A stretch of DNA of 12,729 nucleotides from a bacterium (GTDB lineage Archaea; Thermoproteota; Nitrososphaeria; Nitrososphaerales; Nitrososphaeraceae): contig JACMIO010000075.1 in the NCBI GenBank assembly GCA_014381105.1, positions 1-12,729 on the forward strand. Reading direction: 5' to 3'. The translations under genes and the position numbers were made by a program. The notes under the pieces are model-generated. The model searched no databases. It had not been told where the DNA came from and saw only the letters and a program-made list of their open reading frames with translations. Positions 1 to 6,544 of this stretch are shown here, piece by piece; the stretch's first letter is position 1; every line of letters starts with the position of its first letter.

Positions 1-400
1 GACACGACAGCCATGATATCCCTTCATTAAATATTATCTCATTTTCCATACCTCTCCATTCTCTTAACCCCAAAATTTCTATCCTCTTCATTTCAATTGA
101 GTTTAGAATGAATCCAAAAGCGTGGTCGTTACTAAGAACTTTTGTTGAGCTTGATAATCGCATCGATTCATACCACAACGAGACACGCCACTGACGATAT
201 TTTTGAAATTCTGTCCCACTATAGTATCTGAGTGAAGGCATGAAAATCGTATTTTTTTCTAAATTCGTCGTGGGGGTTTTGTCTTCTATCAACAAAATAA
301 TTGCCTTATTGTTTCCAGACCATCTTCTAGATAGAAACGTTCCTAGATTTATTAAAACATCATTTCGTAACGAAAAATTTTGAATATGGGAAAATGACAT
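1..400 (-). CDS. Partial protein, possible NorD/CobT-like VWA partner (3' end missing)
   Basis: An uninterrupted frame of 133 codons starts with ATG at 400 and runs off the left edge, so the C-terminus is missing. It begins 4 nt after the stop of the preceding ATPase, with a weak Shine-Dalgarno-like GTGAG at 404-408, so it is very likely the last visible gene of the same operon. The visible part has no signal peptide or membrane segment. It is rich in Arg, Trp and Tyr, with a patch RYYSGTEFQKYRQWR around residues 58-72. Near residues 101-117 is a stretch of the form 'NSIEMKRIEILGLREWRG'. This loosely resembles the 'IEd-RvE ... G' helix in the N-terminal halves of NorD, CbbO and cobaltochelatase CobT. 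Because NorD/CbbO genes normally sit beside NorQ/CbbQ ATPases, I suggest a VWA protein whose VWA domain lies beyond the edge. The gene is certain; the family is only a guess. Confidence 0.7.
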   Translation of the reverse strand, partial: MSFSHIQNFSLRNDVLINLGTFLSRRWSGNNKAIILLIEDKTPTTNLEKNTIFMPSLRYYSGTEFQKYRQWRVSLWYESMRLSSSTKVLSNDHAFGFILNSIEMKRIEILGLREWRGMENEIIFNEGISWLSC

Positions 401-404
401 CTTC

Positions 405-1214
405 TCACGCAAAAATTGACGTTATCATGTCCATTACTTTTCTATATTCAACTTCTCCCCACTGATCATAAACATTAGCATATACTACTTCAGCTGCTTT
501 TATGGGCGATACTTGGTTTGATAACAACCTTGCAAATGCTATTGACTCTCTGATACTAGGACTATAGTATAGTTCCTCTAGTGAGGCAGCCTCTCTAAGG
601 ATGTTGGCCAGTTTAAGTGCATTGTCAATATCTCCTTCCTGAGCTGAATCAAAGTTTACGTGGTATTTGATGATCTGCTTTTCAATTTCCTTCGGAGGAT
701 ATTCAAGTCTCAATCTTACTGGAAATCTGCTTAGTATTTGTGGCGGTAACTCCTTTGTACCTTCGTGTGAAAGTGGGTTGATTGTAGCAAATACAAACCA
801 ATTATCCATTGCATTGATGAGTTGGCCGTCAGCTTCTTTCAGGACAATTTGTCTTCTGTCATCTAGTGCTTCATCGAGACGCAAAAGTACATCAGCTTCT
901 GCAGCATTGAGCTCGTCGAGATATAATATTCCACCATCTCTCATGGATTTGATTAATATGCCCTCTACAAATGTAACTTCTCCTTGGTTCATGGTTTTAG
1001 TCCCCACCAGATGCGACTCACGTGTTCTCAAGCTAAAGTTAATTGAATACAGTCGCTTTCCCATATCCGAGGCAAATTTTCTAACCAGGCTAGTTTTTCC
1101 TGTACCTTTTGGTCCTATTATAAGTACAAAAAGGGATGAATCGTATGCTTTTTTGATTATTTCAAACGAACTATTCCAATCAAAATAGTTAGAGTCAGCA
1201 GAGTCTCTTGTCAT
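405..1214 (-). CDS. AAA+ ATPase, MoxR/CbbQ/NorQ-like (AAA_5)
   Basis: This is a cytosolic AAA+ ATPase of 269 residues, the size of a single-domain MoxR-type protein. Visible motifs are Walker A GPKGTGKT at residues 34-41, Walker B ILYLDE at 96-101 followed by LNAAEADVL, sensor 1 ATINP at 143-147, and an arginine-finger region LSRFPVR at 161-167. The sequence between Walker B and sensor 1 (LDEALDDRRQI) is typical of the CbbQ/NorQ/MoxR group. Members of that group work with VWA-domain proteins to remodel or activate a target enzyme, often by metal insertion. The target here is unknown. ATG at 1214 is chosen because a TATA-like TTTTTATTT lies 25-33 nt upstream. The 47-nt gap to the VWA gene upstream also allows a promoter of its own. 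The next gene starts 4 nt after the stop. Confidence 0.9.
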   Translation of the reverse strand: MTRDSADSNYFDWNSSFEIIKKAYDSSLFVLIIGPKGTGKTSLVRKFASDMGKRLYSINFSLRTRESHLVGTKTMNQGEVTFVEGILIKSMRDGGILYLDELNAAEADVLLRLDEALDDRRQIVLKEADGQLINAMDNWFVFATINPLSHEGTKELPPQILSRFPVRLRLEYPPKEIEKQIIKYHVNFDSAQEGDIDNALKLANILREAASLEELYYSPSIRESIAFARLLSNQVSPIKAAEVVYANVYDQWGEVEYRKVMDMITSIFA

Positions 1215-1238
1215 TCATTATCTATTTTTAGAACATGT

Positions 1239-1247
1239 AAATAAAAA
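1239..1247 (-). promoter_or_regulatory. Candidate TATA box for the MoxR-like ATPase gene
   Basis: The minus strand reads TTTTTATTT here, with its A 28 nt before the ATG at 1214. The same 9-mer occurs at almost the same distance before rps13 and the NAD(P)HX epimerase gene. It lies in the 47-nt gap after the VWA gene, so it could also act as a T-rich terminator. No Shine-Dalgarno sequence is visible before the ATG. Confidence 0.45.
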
Positions 1248-1261
1248 CTAACTGTTGATTT

Positions 1262-2608
1262 TTAATTTGACCTTAGAATAGATTTTTTATCATTCAGGTA
1301 ATCCGTAATCAGAATCTTGTCTATTTCTGCCGGGTTTATATAATAAGATCTGCCCTTCACATATTTTTCCAACTCATTTACATAACTCAACAGCGAGTCT
1401 TCCTCACTAACCATTATAGTGTCAATATCAATGCCTAGTTTATGACATTTTCGCGCTTCTAGTATTGTCTTTTCGCCGATGTACTGATCAACCTGTCTAT
1501 ATCTATAACAGAGGTAAACTAATTTCCCTGATTTAGTATCAAGTGTTAACTCCTGTTTTTGCTTTACCGAATCTAATGCTTCATTATCGGGGGCATAAAA
1601 TTGGGAATAGGGCCTTTCACATAATATTTTATTCTTTTCTTGCTCAGTGTCTATAAAGCACGCGCTGGGATGGCCATCTGTTACAAGGACAATTTTTCTG
1701 TTGGTACTAGTCTCATTTTGTAGAATTTTCTTCGCCAGTCTAAAGGCAGCCTGATAATTGGTATAGTGCATAAAACCCACACCTGATTCAAATGTCTTGA
1801 GGTATGGTATGTCATATGGTGATACTTTTGAAGCCAAAGCCCCAAAACCAACTATGTGGATTGAATCTGAGGGAAAAAATTTTTGATTCAATAAATACAA
1901 GCTCCATAACGCCTTTTTTGCAGCCTCTATTCTACTCATATCGCTGAACATTGTTGAATACCTCATTGTAGAGCTCAGATCAATACAGTATACAACTGCA
2001 ATGCTCACGTCTCTTTTTGTTTCATAAACTTCCAAATCTCCTAATTGAAGATCGATTGGTAATTGGATTGATGATCTGGAACTATATCTTCTTTGAATCG
2101 CATTCAATATTGATCTTGGAACATTCACTAATCTTAGGTCATCAGACGGTTCGTATTTTTTCGTAGAATCTAGATTTAGAGAGCCACTACCGCTGAATGT
2201 GGTCTCATGCAGTCCAATAGTACCTTTGTTAAGAGCTCTTATTACATCTTCTAACAATTTTCCTCCAACCGCAAAAAATCCTTTCTTACTTAACCATTTT
2301 CTCGAATCTTTGATATACCCCATTTGCTGGAGTTGAGCTATAATCGACGATTCCGTCCTATTGGATTCAACGTCACCTGATTCACCTTGATTGATTTCTT
2401 TTTCCTTTTTCAAATTCTGTAGTTCTTGCTCTATTTCTTCTAGTTTTGGCTGGTCTTCTTTCATTATCTCTTTGCCCAATACTTCAAGAAAATCTTGAAG
2501 TAAACTCTTTGGAATTGATTTTGTTGGAGCCTTATCTTCCCTTTCTTCCGGAAAGTCAATGATATTATAATAAGTAAATCTTTTGATGTTGTTACTATGC
2601 GTGGGCAT
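1262..2608 (-). CDS. VWA-domain protein, ChlD-like partner of AAA+ ATPase
   Basis: This 448-residue cytosolic protein has a C-terminal von Willebrand factor A domain (about residues 200-420). The metal-ion-dependent adhesion site is visible as DLSST at 210-214, a threonine in HYTNYQAAF near 283, and VTDGHPSA at 309-316. The first motif is D-x-S-x-T instead of the usual D-x-S-x-S. The N-terminal part has a charged, likely coiled-coil stretch (about residues 50-72, E/K/Q-rich) and a Gly/Ser-rich linker near 138-148. VWA proteins of this layout (BchD, CoxE, YegL-like) bind an AAA+ partner through the metal site. The ATG lies inside the last codons of the ChlI-like gene (14-nt overlap), preceded by AGGAAGGG, so translational coupling of the two partners is likely. 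The pairing is inferred from position; the substrate is unknown. Confidence 0.87.
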   Translation of the reverse strand: MPTHSNNIKRFTYYNIIDFPEEREDKAPTKSIPKSLLQDFLEVLGKEIMKEDQPKLEEIEQELQNLKKEKEINQGESGDVESNRTESSIIAQLQQMGYIKDSRKWLSKKGFFAVGGKLLEDVIRALNKGTIGLHETTFSGSGSLNLDSTKKYEPSDDLRLVNVPRSILNAIQRRYSSRSSIQLPIDLQLGDLEVYETKRDVSIAVVYCIDLSSTMRYSTMFSDMSRIEAAKKALWSLYLLNQKFFPSDSIHIVGFGALASKVSPYDIPYLKTFESGVGFMHYTNYQAAFRLAKKILQNETSTNRKIVLVTDGHPSACFIDTEQEKNKILCERPYSQFYAPDNEALDSVKQKQELTLDTKSGKLVYLCYRYRQVDQYIGEKTILEARKCHKLGIDIDTIMVSEEDSLLSYVNELEKYVKGRSYYINPAEIDKILITDYLNDKKSILRSN

Positions 2609-4238
2609 AAATCCCTTCCTTTCTGTCCAATATCGGTGGATCAGTAAACCTAAGACCTTCTAGAACTAATTCAGTTACTGATGAGAGATACTCAGGATCT
2701 TTCGTATCTTTCGAAGTATCAACATTTATTGCATTTTCCAGTAAAGATTCTTCAAAATGTTTTTGATCTTGTGAAATATTATTAATTACAATATCCATTA
2801 TTTCCCTTAATGAGCTAAATTTATTTACTTGTGACTCATAACTTTTTGGATTCTTGGCGCTACCGGAGATATCTTGCGAAACATGAAAAGCCTTGTTAAT
2901 TTTGAATTCATTCTTTAGATTCATTAGTCTTTCAGGAGGAACATTAGTTACATATTGAGCACACACTTTCTTGATAGCATCAGATATGATAGCATCCAAT
3001 ATATTAATTCTGTTTTCATGACTGTCATCAATTTCTGACAGTTCAAATTTTGAAGTTTGGCGAATTGAATAAATATCACTAAAACGAGGAACAGCTTTGA
3101 TGTTGTTAATGATTCCTCTCACTCGTTCGGCCTCTGATATCAAGATTTCTAGAGAATGAATAGACATTCTCACACTCACTCCCTTTTCATGGTTTATTTC
3201 AGGATGATCTCTAGCAATCCTGGTAATTTCTGCCAAGGTTCTCAAGATAAAAATTGGTAACACTACATTGCGTGAATTGGAAATTTTTGCCTCTTGAACC
3301 ATTATCATCATTTCATCGTAAACCTTTTTCGGATATCTTGTAATAATATGGCTCTTCATCCTGTCATAAAGTGGTTCTATGATTTTTCCCGAATGGGTAT
3401 AGTCAATCGGATTTGCTGTTGCTATTATTCTAGTATTTGGTTTGAATATCACAGGATAGGAACCGGTAGTATAGATTCCTTCTTGTAAGACACTCAATAA
3501 GGCCACTTGCTTTCTCGGATCAAGCACGGGTAATTCATCTATACAAAACACACCATGTCTGGCAAGGAGTAATTGACCCGGGGAGTATGACTCCATATTG
3601 TAAATCTCTACTCCTCTCTTTGCTATTTTTATAGCATCTATCTGACCAACAAGATCCTTTACAGAAATATCTGGTGTAGCAAGAAGATATTTGTAACGAC
3701 TGGGTCCGTCAATCCAGACTATTTTGGTATCAAGTCTGTTATTCCTTATCTTGTCCTCAGTTTCGGTAGAAACATAGAATTCTGGTCTTGACCGAGTGAT
3801 CTCCTTATCGTTTAATAACGACACAAGCTCGCTCTCTGGAATTAAAGTTGGTATGTCGTTTGTAATAGATCCTTCGACTATCGGAATTGGCGAAAGTAAA
3901 TTTTTGGCAACTGTCTCTGCAATCTTGGTCTTTGCCTGACCAATTTGACCCACAAGTAACATGTCATGTGCAGAAAGTATTGCTCTGTTGAGGGAAGGAA
4001 CAATGTCCTCATCATAACCAATGATTCCTGAATAAGGAAACTGCTGTGATTTCAGTTTTGTTATTAAGTTTCCCCTAAGTTGATCGTTTACAGACACATG
4101 CTTGTAATTGATTGATAGTAAATCTTCAAGCGTTTTTATTTCCTTATAGTTTTCAGGTAGACCAAGAACTGATTGCTTATAGTCGGCGTCTGAATTATAA
4201 CTCTTATGAACAATAACTTTAAAATCTTCAGAAATCAA
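2595..4238 (-). CDS. Magnesium-chelatase subunit I-like AAA+ ATPase (variant Walker A)
   Basis: This 547-residue AAA+ ATPase resembles ChlI/BchI. Motifs in order are a Walker A-type loop GQIGQAKT at residues 97-104, a conserved block LATPDISVKDLVGQIDAIK at 186-204, Walker B FCIDE at 231-235, LQEG at 251-254, sensor 1 TANP at 274-277, and an arginine-finger region YDRMKSHIITRYP at 291-303. A helical C-terminal half follows, with GVSVRMS at 353-359. The Walker loop has Ala where the Gly before Lys normally is. I recall the same GQAKT loop in a family of bacterial ChlI-like proteins usually encoded beside a VWA protein, so it is probably a family trait. TTG at 4238 is the start because a stop codon lies directly upstream and the first internal Met is at residue 93. 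It is first in the cluster and divergent from rps13. True chelatase activity is unproven. Confidence 0.88.
   Translation of the reverse strand: MISEDFKVIVHKSYNSDADYKQSVLGLPENYKEIKTLEDLLSINYKHVSVNDQLRGNLITKLKSQQFPYSGIIGYDEDIVPSLNRAILSAHDMLLVGQIGQAKTKIAETVAKNLLSPIPIVEGSITNDIPTLIPESELVSLLNDKEITRSRPEFYVSTETEDKIRNNRLDTKIVWIDGPSRYKYLLATPDISVKDLVGQIDAIKIAKRGVEIYNMESYSPGQLLLARHGVFCIDELPVLDPRKQVALLSVLQEGIYTTGSYPVIFKPNTRIIATANPIDYTHSGKIIEPLYDRMKSHIITRYPKKVYDEMMIMVQEAKISNSRNVVLPIFILRTLAEITRIARDHPEINHEKGVSVRMSIHSLEILISEAERVRGIINNIKAVPRFSDIYSIRQTSKFELSEIDDSHENRINILDAIISDAIKKVCAQYVTNVPPERLMNLKNEFKINKAFHVSQDISGSAKNPKSYESQVNKFSSLREIMDIVINNISQDQKHFEESLLENAINVDTSKDTKDPEYLSSVTELVLEGLRFTDPPILDRKEGIYAHA
2613..2620 (-). 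promoter_or_regulatory. Shine-Dalgarno-like site for the VWA gene
   Basis: The minus strand reads AGGAAGGG, 4 nt before the ATG at 2608. It lies entirely within the coding sequence of the upstream ATPase gene. Together with the 14-nt gene overlap it supports re-initiation or coupled translation of the two proteins. Confidence 0.5.
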
Positions 4239-4263
4239 TTATTCATCATATCGATCTTCCAAC

Positions 4264-4272
4264 AAATTTAAA
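4264..4272 (-). promoter_or_regulatory. Candidate TATA box for the AAA+/VWA operon
   Basis: The minus strand reads TTTAAATTT, centred 30 nt before the TTG start at 4238. It is flanked upstream by an 11-nt imperfect palindrome GCTTT-C-AAAGC (4273-4283). It sits in the 141-nt divergent region shared with rps13. There is no Shine-Dalgarno sequence before the TTG. Confidence 0.4.
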
Positions 4273-4348
4273 GCTTTCAAAGCATATTTTGTTTTCGTCA
4301 TACAGTCTTTGTTCCATAAACTCCTTTAGGATATATTTGTCAGCATGG

Positions 4349-4357
4349 TTTTTATTT
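4349..4357 (+). promoter_or_regulatory. Candidate TATA box for rps13-rps4
   Basis: TTTTTATTT lies with its A 26 nt before the TTG start at 4380, the distance expected for a leaderless archaeal transcript. A second candidate, ATATATTT at 4331-4338, would give a short leader. Neither is proven; the region has no clear Shine-Dalgarno sequence. Confidence 0.4.
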
Positions 4358-4379
4358 CGGAAAATGATGGACGTAAATA

Positions 4380-4967
4380 TTGTCGATATCTGAATATAGG
4401 CATATCTTAAGAATAGCAGGCAAAGACATAGAGGGCAGTAAGAAAATGATTATAGCCCTGAGTCATATTAAGGGATTGGGTTATAATTTGTCCCAGGTAA
4501 TACTACAATCGTTAAATATCAATTCTAACATGAGAATAGGATTCTTAACTGAAAAAGAGGTGAGCGACATTGAAGCCGCAATAAAGAATCCTTCTTTGAT
4601 AGGAATTCCAAATTGGTATCTAAATAGAAGAAAAGACAACGATACGGGCACAGATAAGCATTTGCTAACCTCAGATCTTGATTTTACTATTTCTAACGAT
4701 ATTGAGAGAGAAAAGACCGTCTATAGTTGGAGAGGCTATAGGCACATGTTTGGGCTCCGAGTCAGAGGTCAGTGCACTCGAACAACCGGTAGAAAAGGCG
4801 GTGCGGTTGGAGTAAAGAAGGTAACATTGAGACCTACAGCTGGTGGCCCTGGTGCTCCTGCAGAAGCAAAGGAAGGTGGCGCAGCTGCACCTGCAGCTGG
4901 AGCTGCAACTCCAGAGGCTTCTGCTCCAAAAGGCAGTGCATCTAAATCTCCTGAAACCAAAGAATAG
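4380..4967 (+). CDS. rps13: 30S ribosomal protein S13 (uS13) with Ala/Pro/Gly-rich tail
   Basis: This is small-subunit ribosomal protein uS13, which sits in the head of the 30S subunit and contacts 16S rRNA and the subunit interface. Residues 1-150 are the conserved archaeal protein: YRHILRIAGKDIEGSK at 6-21, a helix-two-turn-helix region with IKGLGYN at 30-36, WYLNRRKD at 79-86, WRGYRHMFGLRVRGQ at 117-131, and TRTTGRKGG at 133-141. Cys132 stands where many homologues have Arg. From about residue 153 there is a low-complexity Ala/Pro/Gly/Glu tail of some 40 residues, clearly more GC-rich than its surroundings. TTG at 4380 is the only workable start: a TAA lies two codons upstream, and the first internal Met that follows the conserved N-terminus is too late. 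It is followed 9 nt later by rps4. Confidence 0.95.
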   Translation: MSISEYRHILRIAGKDIEGSKKMIIALSHIKGLGYNLSQVILQSLNINSNMRIGFLTEKEVSDIEAAIKNPSLIGIPNWYLNRRKDNDTGTDKHLLTSDLDFTISNDIEREKTVYSWRGYRHMFGLRVRGQCTRTTGRKGGAVGVKKVTLRPTAGGPGAPAEAKEGGAAAPAAGAATPEASAPKGSASKSPETKE

Positions 4968-4968
4968 T

Positions 4969-4973
4969 GAGGA
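4969..4973 (+). promoter_or_regulatory. Shine-Dalgarno-like site for rps4
   Basis: GAGGA lies just after the rps13 stop codon and 3 nt before the rps4 ATG at 4977. Extended to the left it reads GTGAGGA, which overlaps the TAG stop. It fits the pattern of Shine-Dalgarno use at internal operon genes here. Confidence 0.5.
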
Positions 4974-4976
4974 AGA

Positions 4977-5480
4977 ATGGGAGATCCAAGAAAATCAAGA
5001 AAAAGTTTCAGACGACCAAGGAAAATATGGAATTCTGACCAATTAAGTTCAGAATTGTATATTATCGGTTCTTACGGTCTCAGGAATAAGAGAGAATTGT
5101 GGAAGGCTCAAACAAAAGTAGCAAATTTTAGGAATCAAGCAAGAACGCTACTAGCGCTGACCCTTGAAGATAGACAGGAAAAAGAATCACTTCTTTTGTC
5201 TTTCCTCAATAGACTAGGTTTGACCAGTACTGCATCCTTAGATGATATTTTGAACTTGAAGATTGAAGATATACTTGAAAGAAGATTACAAACTATTGTA
5301 ATGAGAAAAATGGGTATAAAGTCCCCATTCCAAGCAAGGCAAGTTGTAATACACGGACATGTGTCTATCGGCAATAGAAAGGTGAACTTACCTGGATATC
5401 TAGTAAAGAAAGAAGATGAATTAAAAATCCTAGTTCACGTTGAAGTTCCTAACAAAACAACGGAAGTTGCCGCCAGTTAA
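4977..5480 (+). CDS. rps4: 30S ribosomal protein S4 (uS4)
   Basis: This is ribosomal protein uS4, a primary 16S rRNA-binding protein that starts assembly of the 30S body. The 167-residue length fits the archaeal form. The N-terminus is strongly basic (RKSRKSFRRPRK at residues 5-16), followed by YGLRNKRELWKAQTKV at 33-48. The S4 RNA-binding domain covers about residues 102-150, with RRLQTIVMRKMG at 102-113 and ARQVVIHGHVSIGNRKVN at 120-137. ATG at 4977 is supported by GAGGA just upstream. It is the second gene of the rps13 unit. In many archaea rps11 and rpoD follow; here the next gene is convergent and only 13 nt away, so that part of the operon has been separated. Confidence 0.96.
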   Translation: MGDPRKSRKSFRRPRKIWNSDQLSSELYIIGSYGLRNKRELWKAQTKVANFRNQARTLLALTLEDRQEKESLLLSFLNRLGLTSTASLDDILNLKIEDILERRLQTIVMRKMGIKSPFQARQVVIHGHVSIGNRKVNLPGYLVKKEDELKILVHVEVPNKTTEVAAS

Positions 5481-5493
5481 TAACTACAATTTC

Positions 5494-6462
5494 CTATGCA
5501 CTGCTAGTAGATATGCCGTCTACAATATCTATGGTATCAATTTTTCCATCTGAATCCATATCAAAGCCCTGAACTACTACAGCCCAGTTGTCATCTTGAT
5601 TGAATTTCTTTAAAATTTCATTACCGTGATTTGTTAACGCGATAATGGCCGATTTGGTTCCTGCTGATCTCACTCCAGCGATAACTATGATTTTTACCTT
5701 TTCAGAGAAAGGATTTCTAATTTTTGCAATTAAGCCATGATTGTCGAGTGTGTGTGTCCTTCCCTGGGGAGCTATCAGTCCAGACCAGAAATTGGATTCA
5801 TCGAATCGTATCGGCAAGTACCTGTTAAATTCTGAAGTGATAATATTTGTTCCAGGACCGCCAATAGAAATAATATTTTCTGTTCTCGAGATTTTTTCTG
5901 ACTTTGCATCTACATCTAGTTTTACTACAAAATTTTGCGGTAGGGTACATAAGCCACCCAAGAAAAAAGCAAGTTGTGCTGCATAGTGACCATCCCTTGC
6001 AGAGGACCGATAGGGGCCATGTGGATCTGGAGCACCCACTACAATTGTGCCGTTGAACAATCCATTATCAGTAAAGTCCTCAAAAAATGTCCGAACATTT
6101 CTGTTAATCTTTCCATTTTTTACGGTTTCAAATTTCCTTTCTCCCCAATCCATTTCAATTCCAAAAGCCGCGTATTCTGTTTTGTAAAGCTTTGCAGTTC
6201 CACCTCGTACGAATGACGTTTCAACTTGACCAATTGCTCTAATCGTAAGTAGTTTCCTTATGTAATAATACGCACTTTGTTCGTAAATCTTGAGTTCTTT
6301 TGCAATCTGAGCAGGATACATGGGCTTATTCACCAATAGGTTGACAATTTTCCATGCTATTGGATTTGAAAGAACACGCATTTCGCTAGGTTTTTCAAGA
6401 ATTAATATTTCCTTTGTGAATGCATTTTCATTTAGCGTATAGACTAGGCTTTTCCTATCCAT
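5494..6462 (-). CDS. Winged-helix regulator fused to S-layer-like C-terminal domain
   Basis: This 322-residue protein has two parts. Residues about 24-95 look like an ArsR-type winged helix: VLSNPIAWKIVNLLVNKP, then YPAQIAKELKIYEQSAYYYIRKL as helix-turn-recognition helix, then a wing near GGTAKLYK. The rest resembles the C-terminal domain of archaeal S-layer-type proteins: GAPDPHGPYRS near 143-153, SIGGPGTNIIT near 199-209, NPFSEKVKIIVIAGVRSAGTKSAI near 250-273, and a dockerin/EF-hand-like loop DMDSDGKID near 301-309. There is no signal peptide or membrane segment, so it is probably cytosolic. TTG at 6465 directly precedes ATG at 6462; I take ATG because a TATA box is centred 25 nt upstream of it. 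It is divergent from glmS. A DNA-binding role is inferred from the fold; the ligand is unknown. Confidence 0.8.
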   Translation of the reverse strand: MDRKSLVYTLNENAFTKEILILEKPSEMRVLSNPIAWKIVNLLVNKPMYPAQIAKELKIYEQSAYYYIRKLLTIRAIGQVETSFVRGGTAKLYKTEYAAFGIEMDWGERKFETVKNGKINRNVRTFFEDFTDNGLFNGTIVVGAPDPHGPYRSSARDGHYAAQLAFFLGGLCTLPQNFVVKLDVDAKSEKISRTENIISIGGPGTNIITSEFNRYLPIRFDESNFWSGLIAPQGRTHTLDNHGLIAKIRNPFSEKVKIIVIAGVRSAGTKSAIIALTNHGNEILKKFNQDDNWAVVVQGFDMDSDGKIDTIDIVDGISTSSA

Positions 6463-6483
6463 CAATTAGAGAAATGCTAACTA

Positions 6484-6490
6484 TTATATA
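6484..6490 (-). promoter_or_regulatory. Candidate TATA box for the winged-helix/S-layer-like gene
   Basis: The minus strand reads TATATAA inside TTAATATATAATAG, centred 25 nt before the ATG at 6462. This is the ideal spacing for a leaderless archaeal mRNA and decides between TTG 6465 and ATG 6462. No Shine-Dalgarno sequence is visible. Confidence 0.5.
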
Positions 6491-6544
6491 TTAATCTTGT
6501 CCGGTATGTAAACTAGCATAATGTAGGTAAAATGTTCAATAGTC

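Noticed and set aside
4273..4283. GCTTT-C-AAAGC palindrome upstream of the ATPase operon box
   Set aside because: Arms of only 5 nt in AT-rich DNA are expected by chance; kept as a note with the promoter entry, not as an operator.
4769..4960. Minus-strand 63-residue Ala/Pro/Gly-rich frame opposite the uS13 tail
   Set aside because: It is the mirror of the low-complexity GC-rich rps13 tail, with no independent promoter, start context or family resemblance.
4843..5046. Plus-strand Leu/Gln-rich frame across the rps13-rps4 junction
   Set aside because: It is a shifted reading of the uS13 tail and the S4 start; both real genes are clear there.
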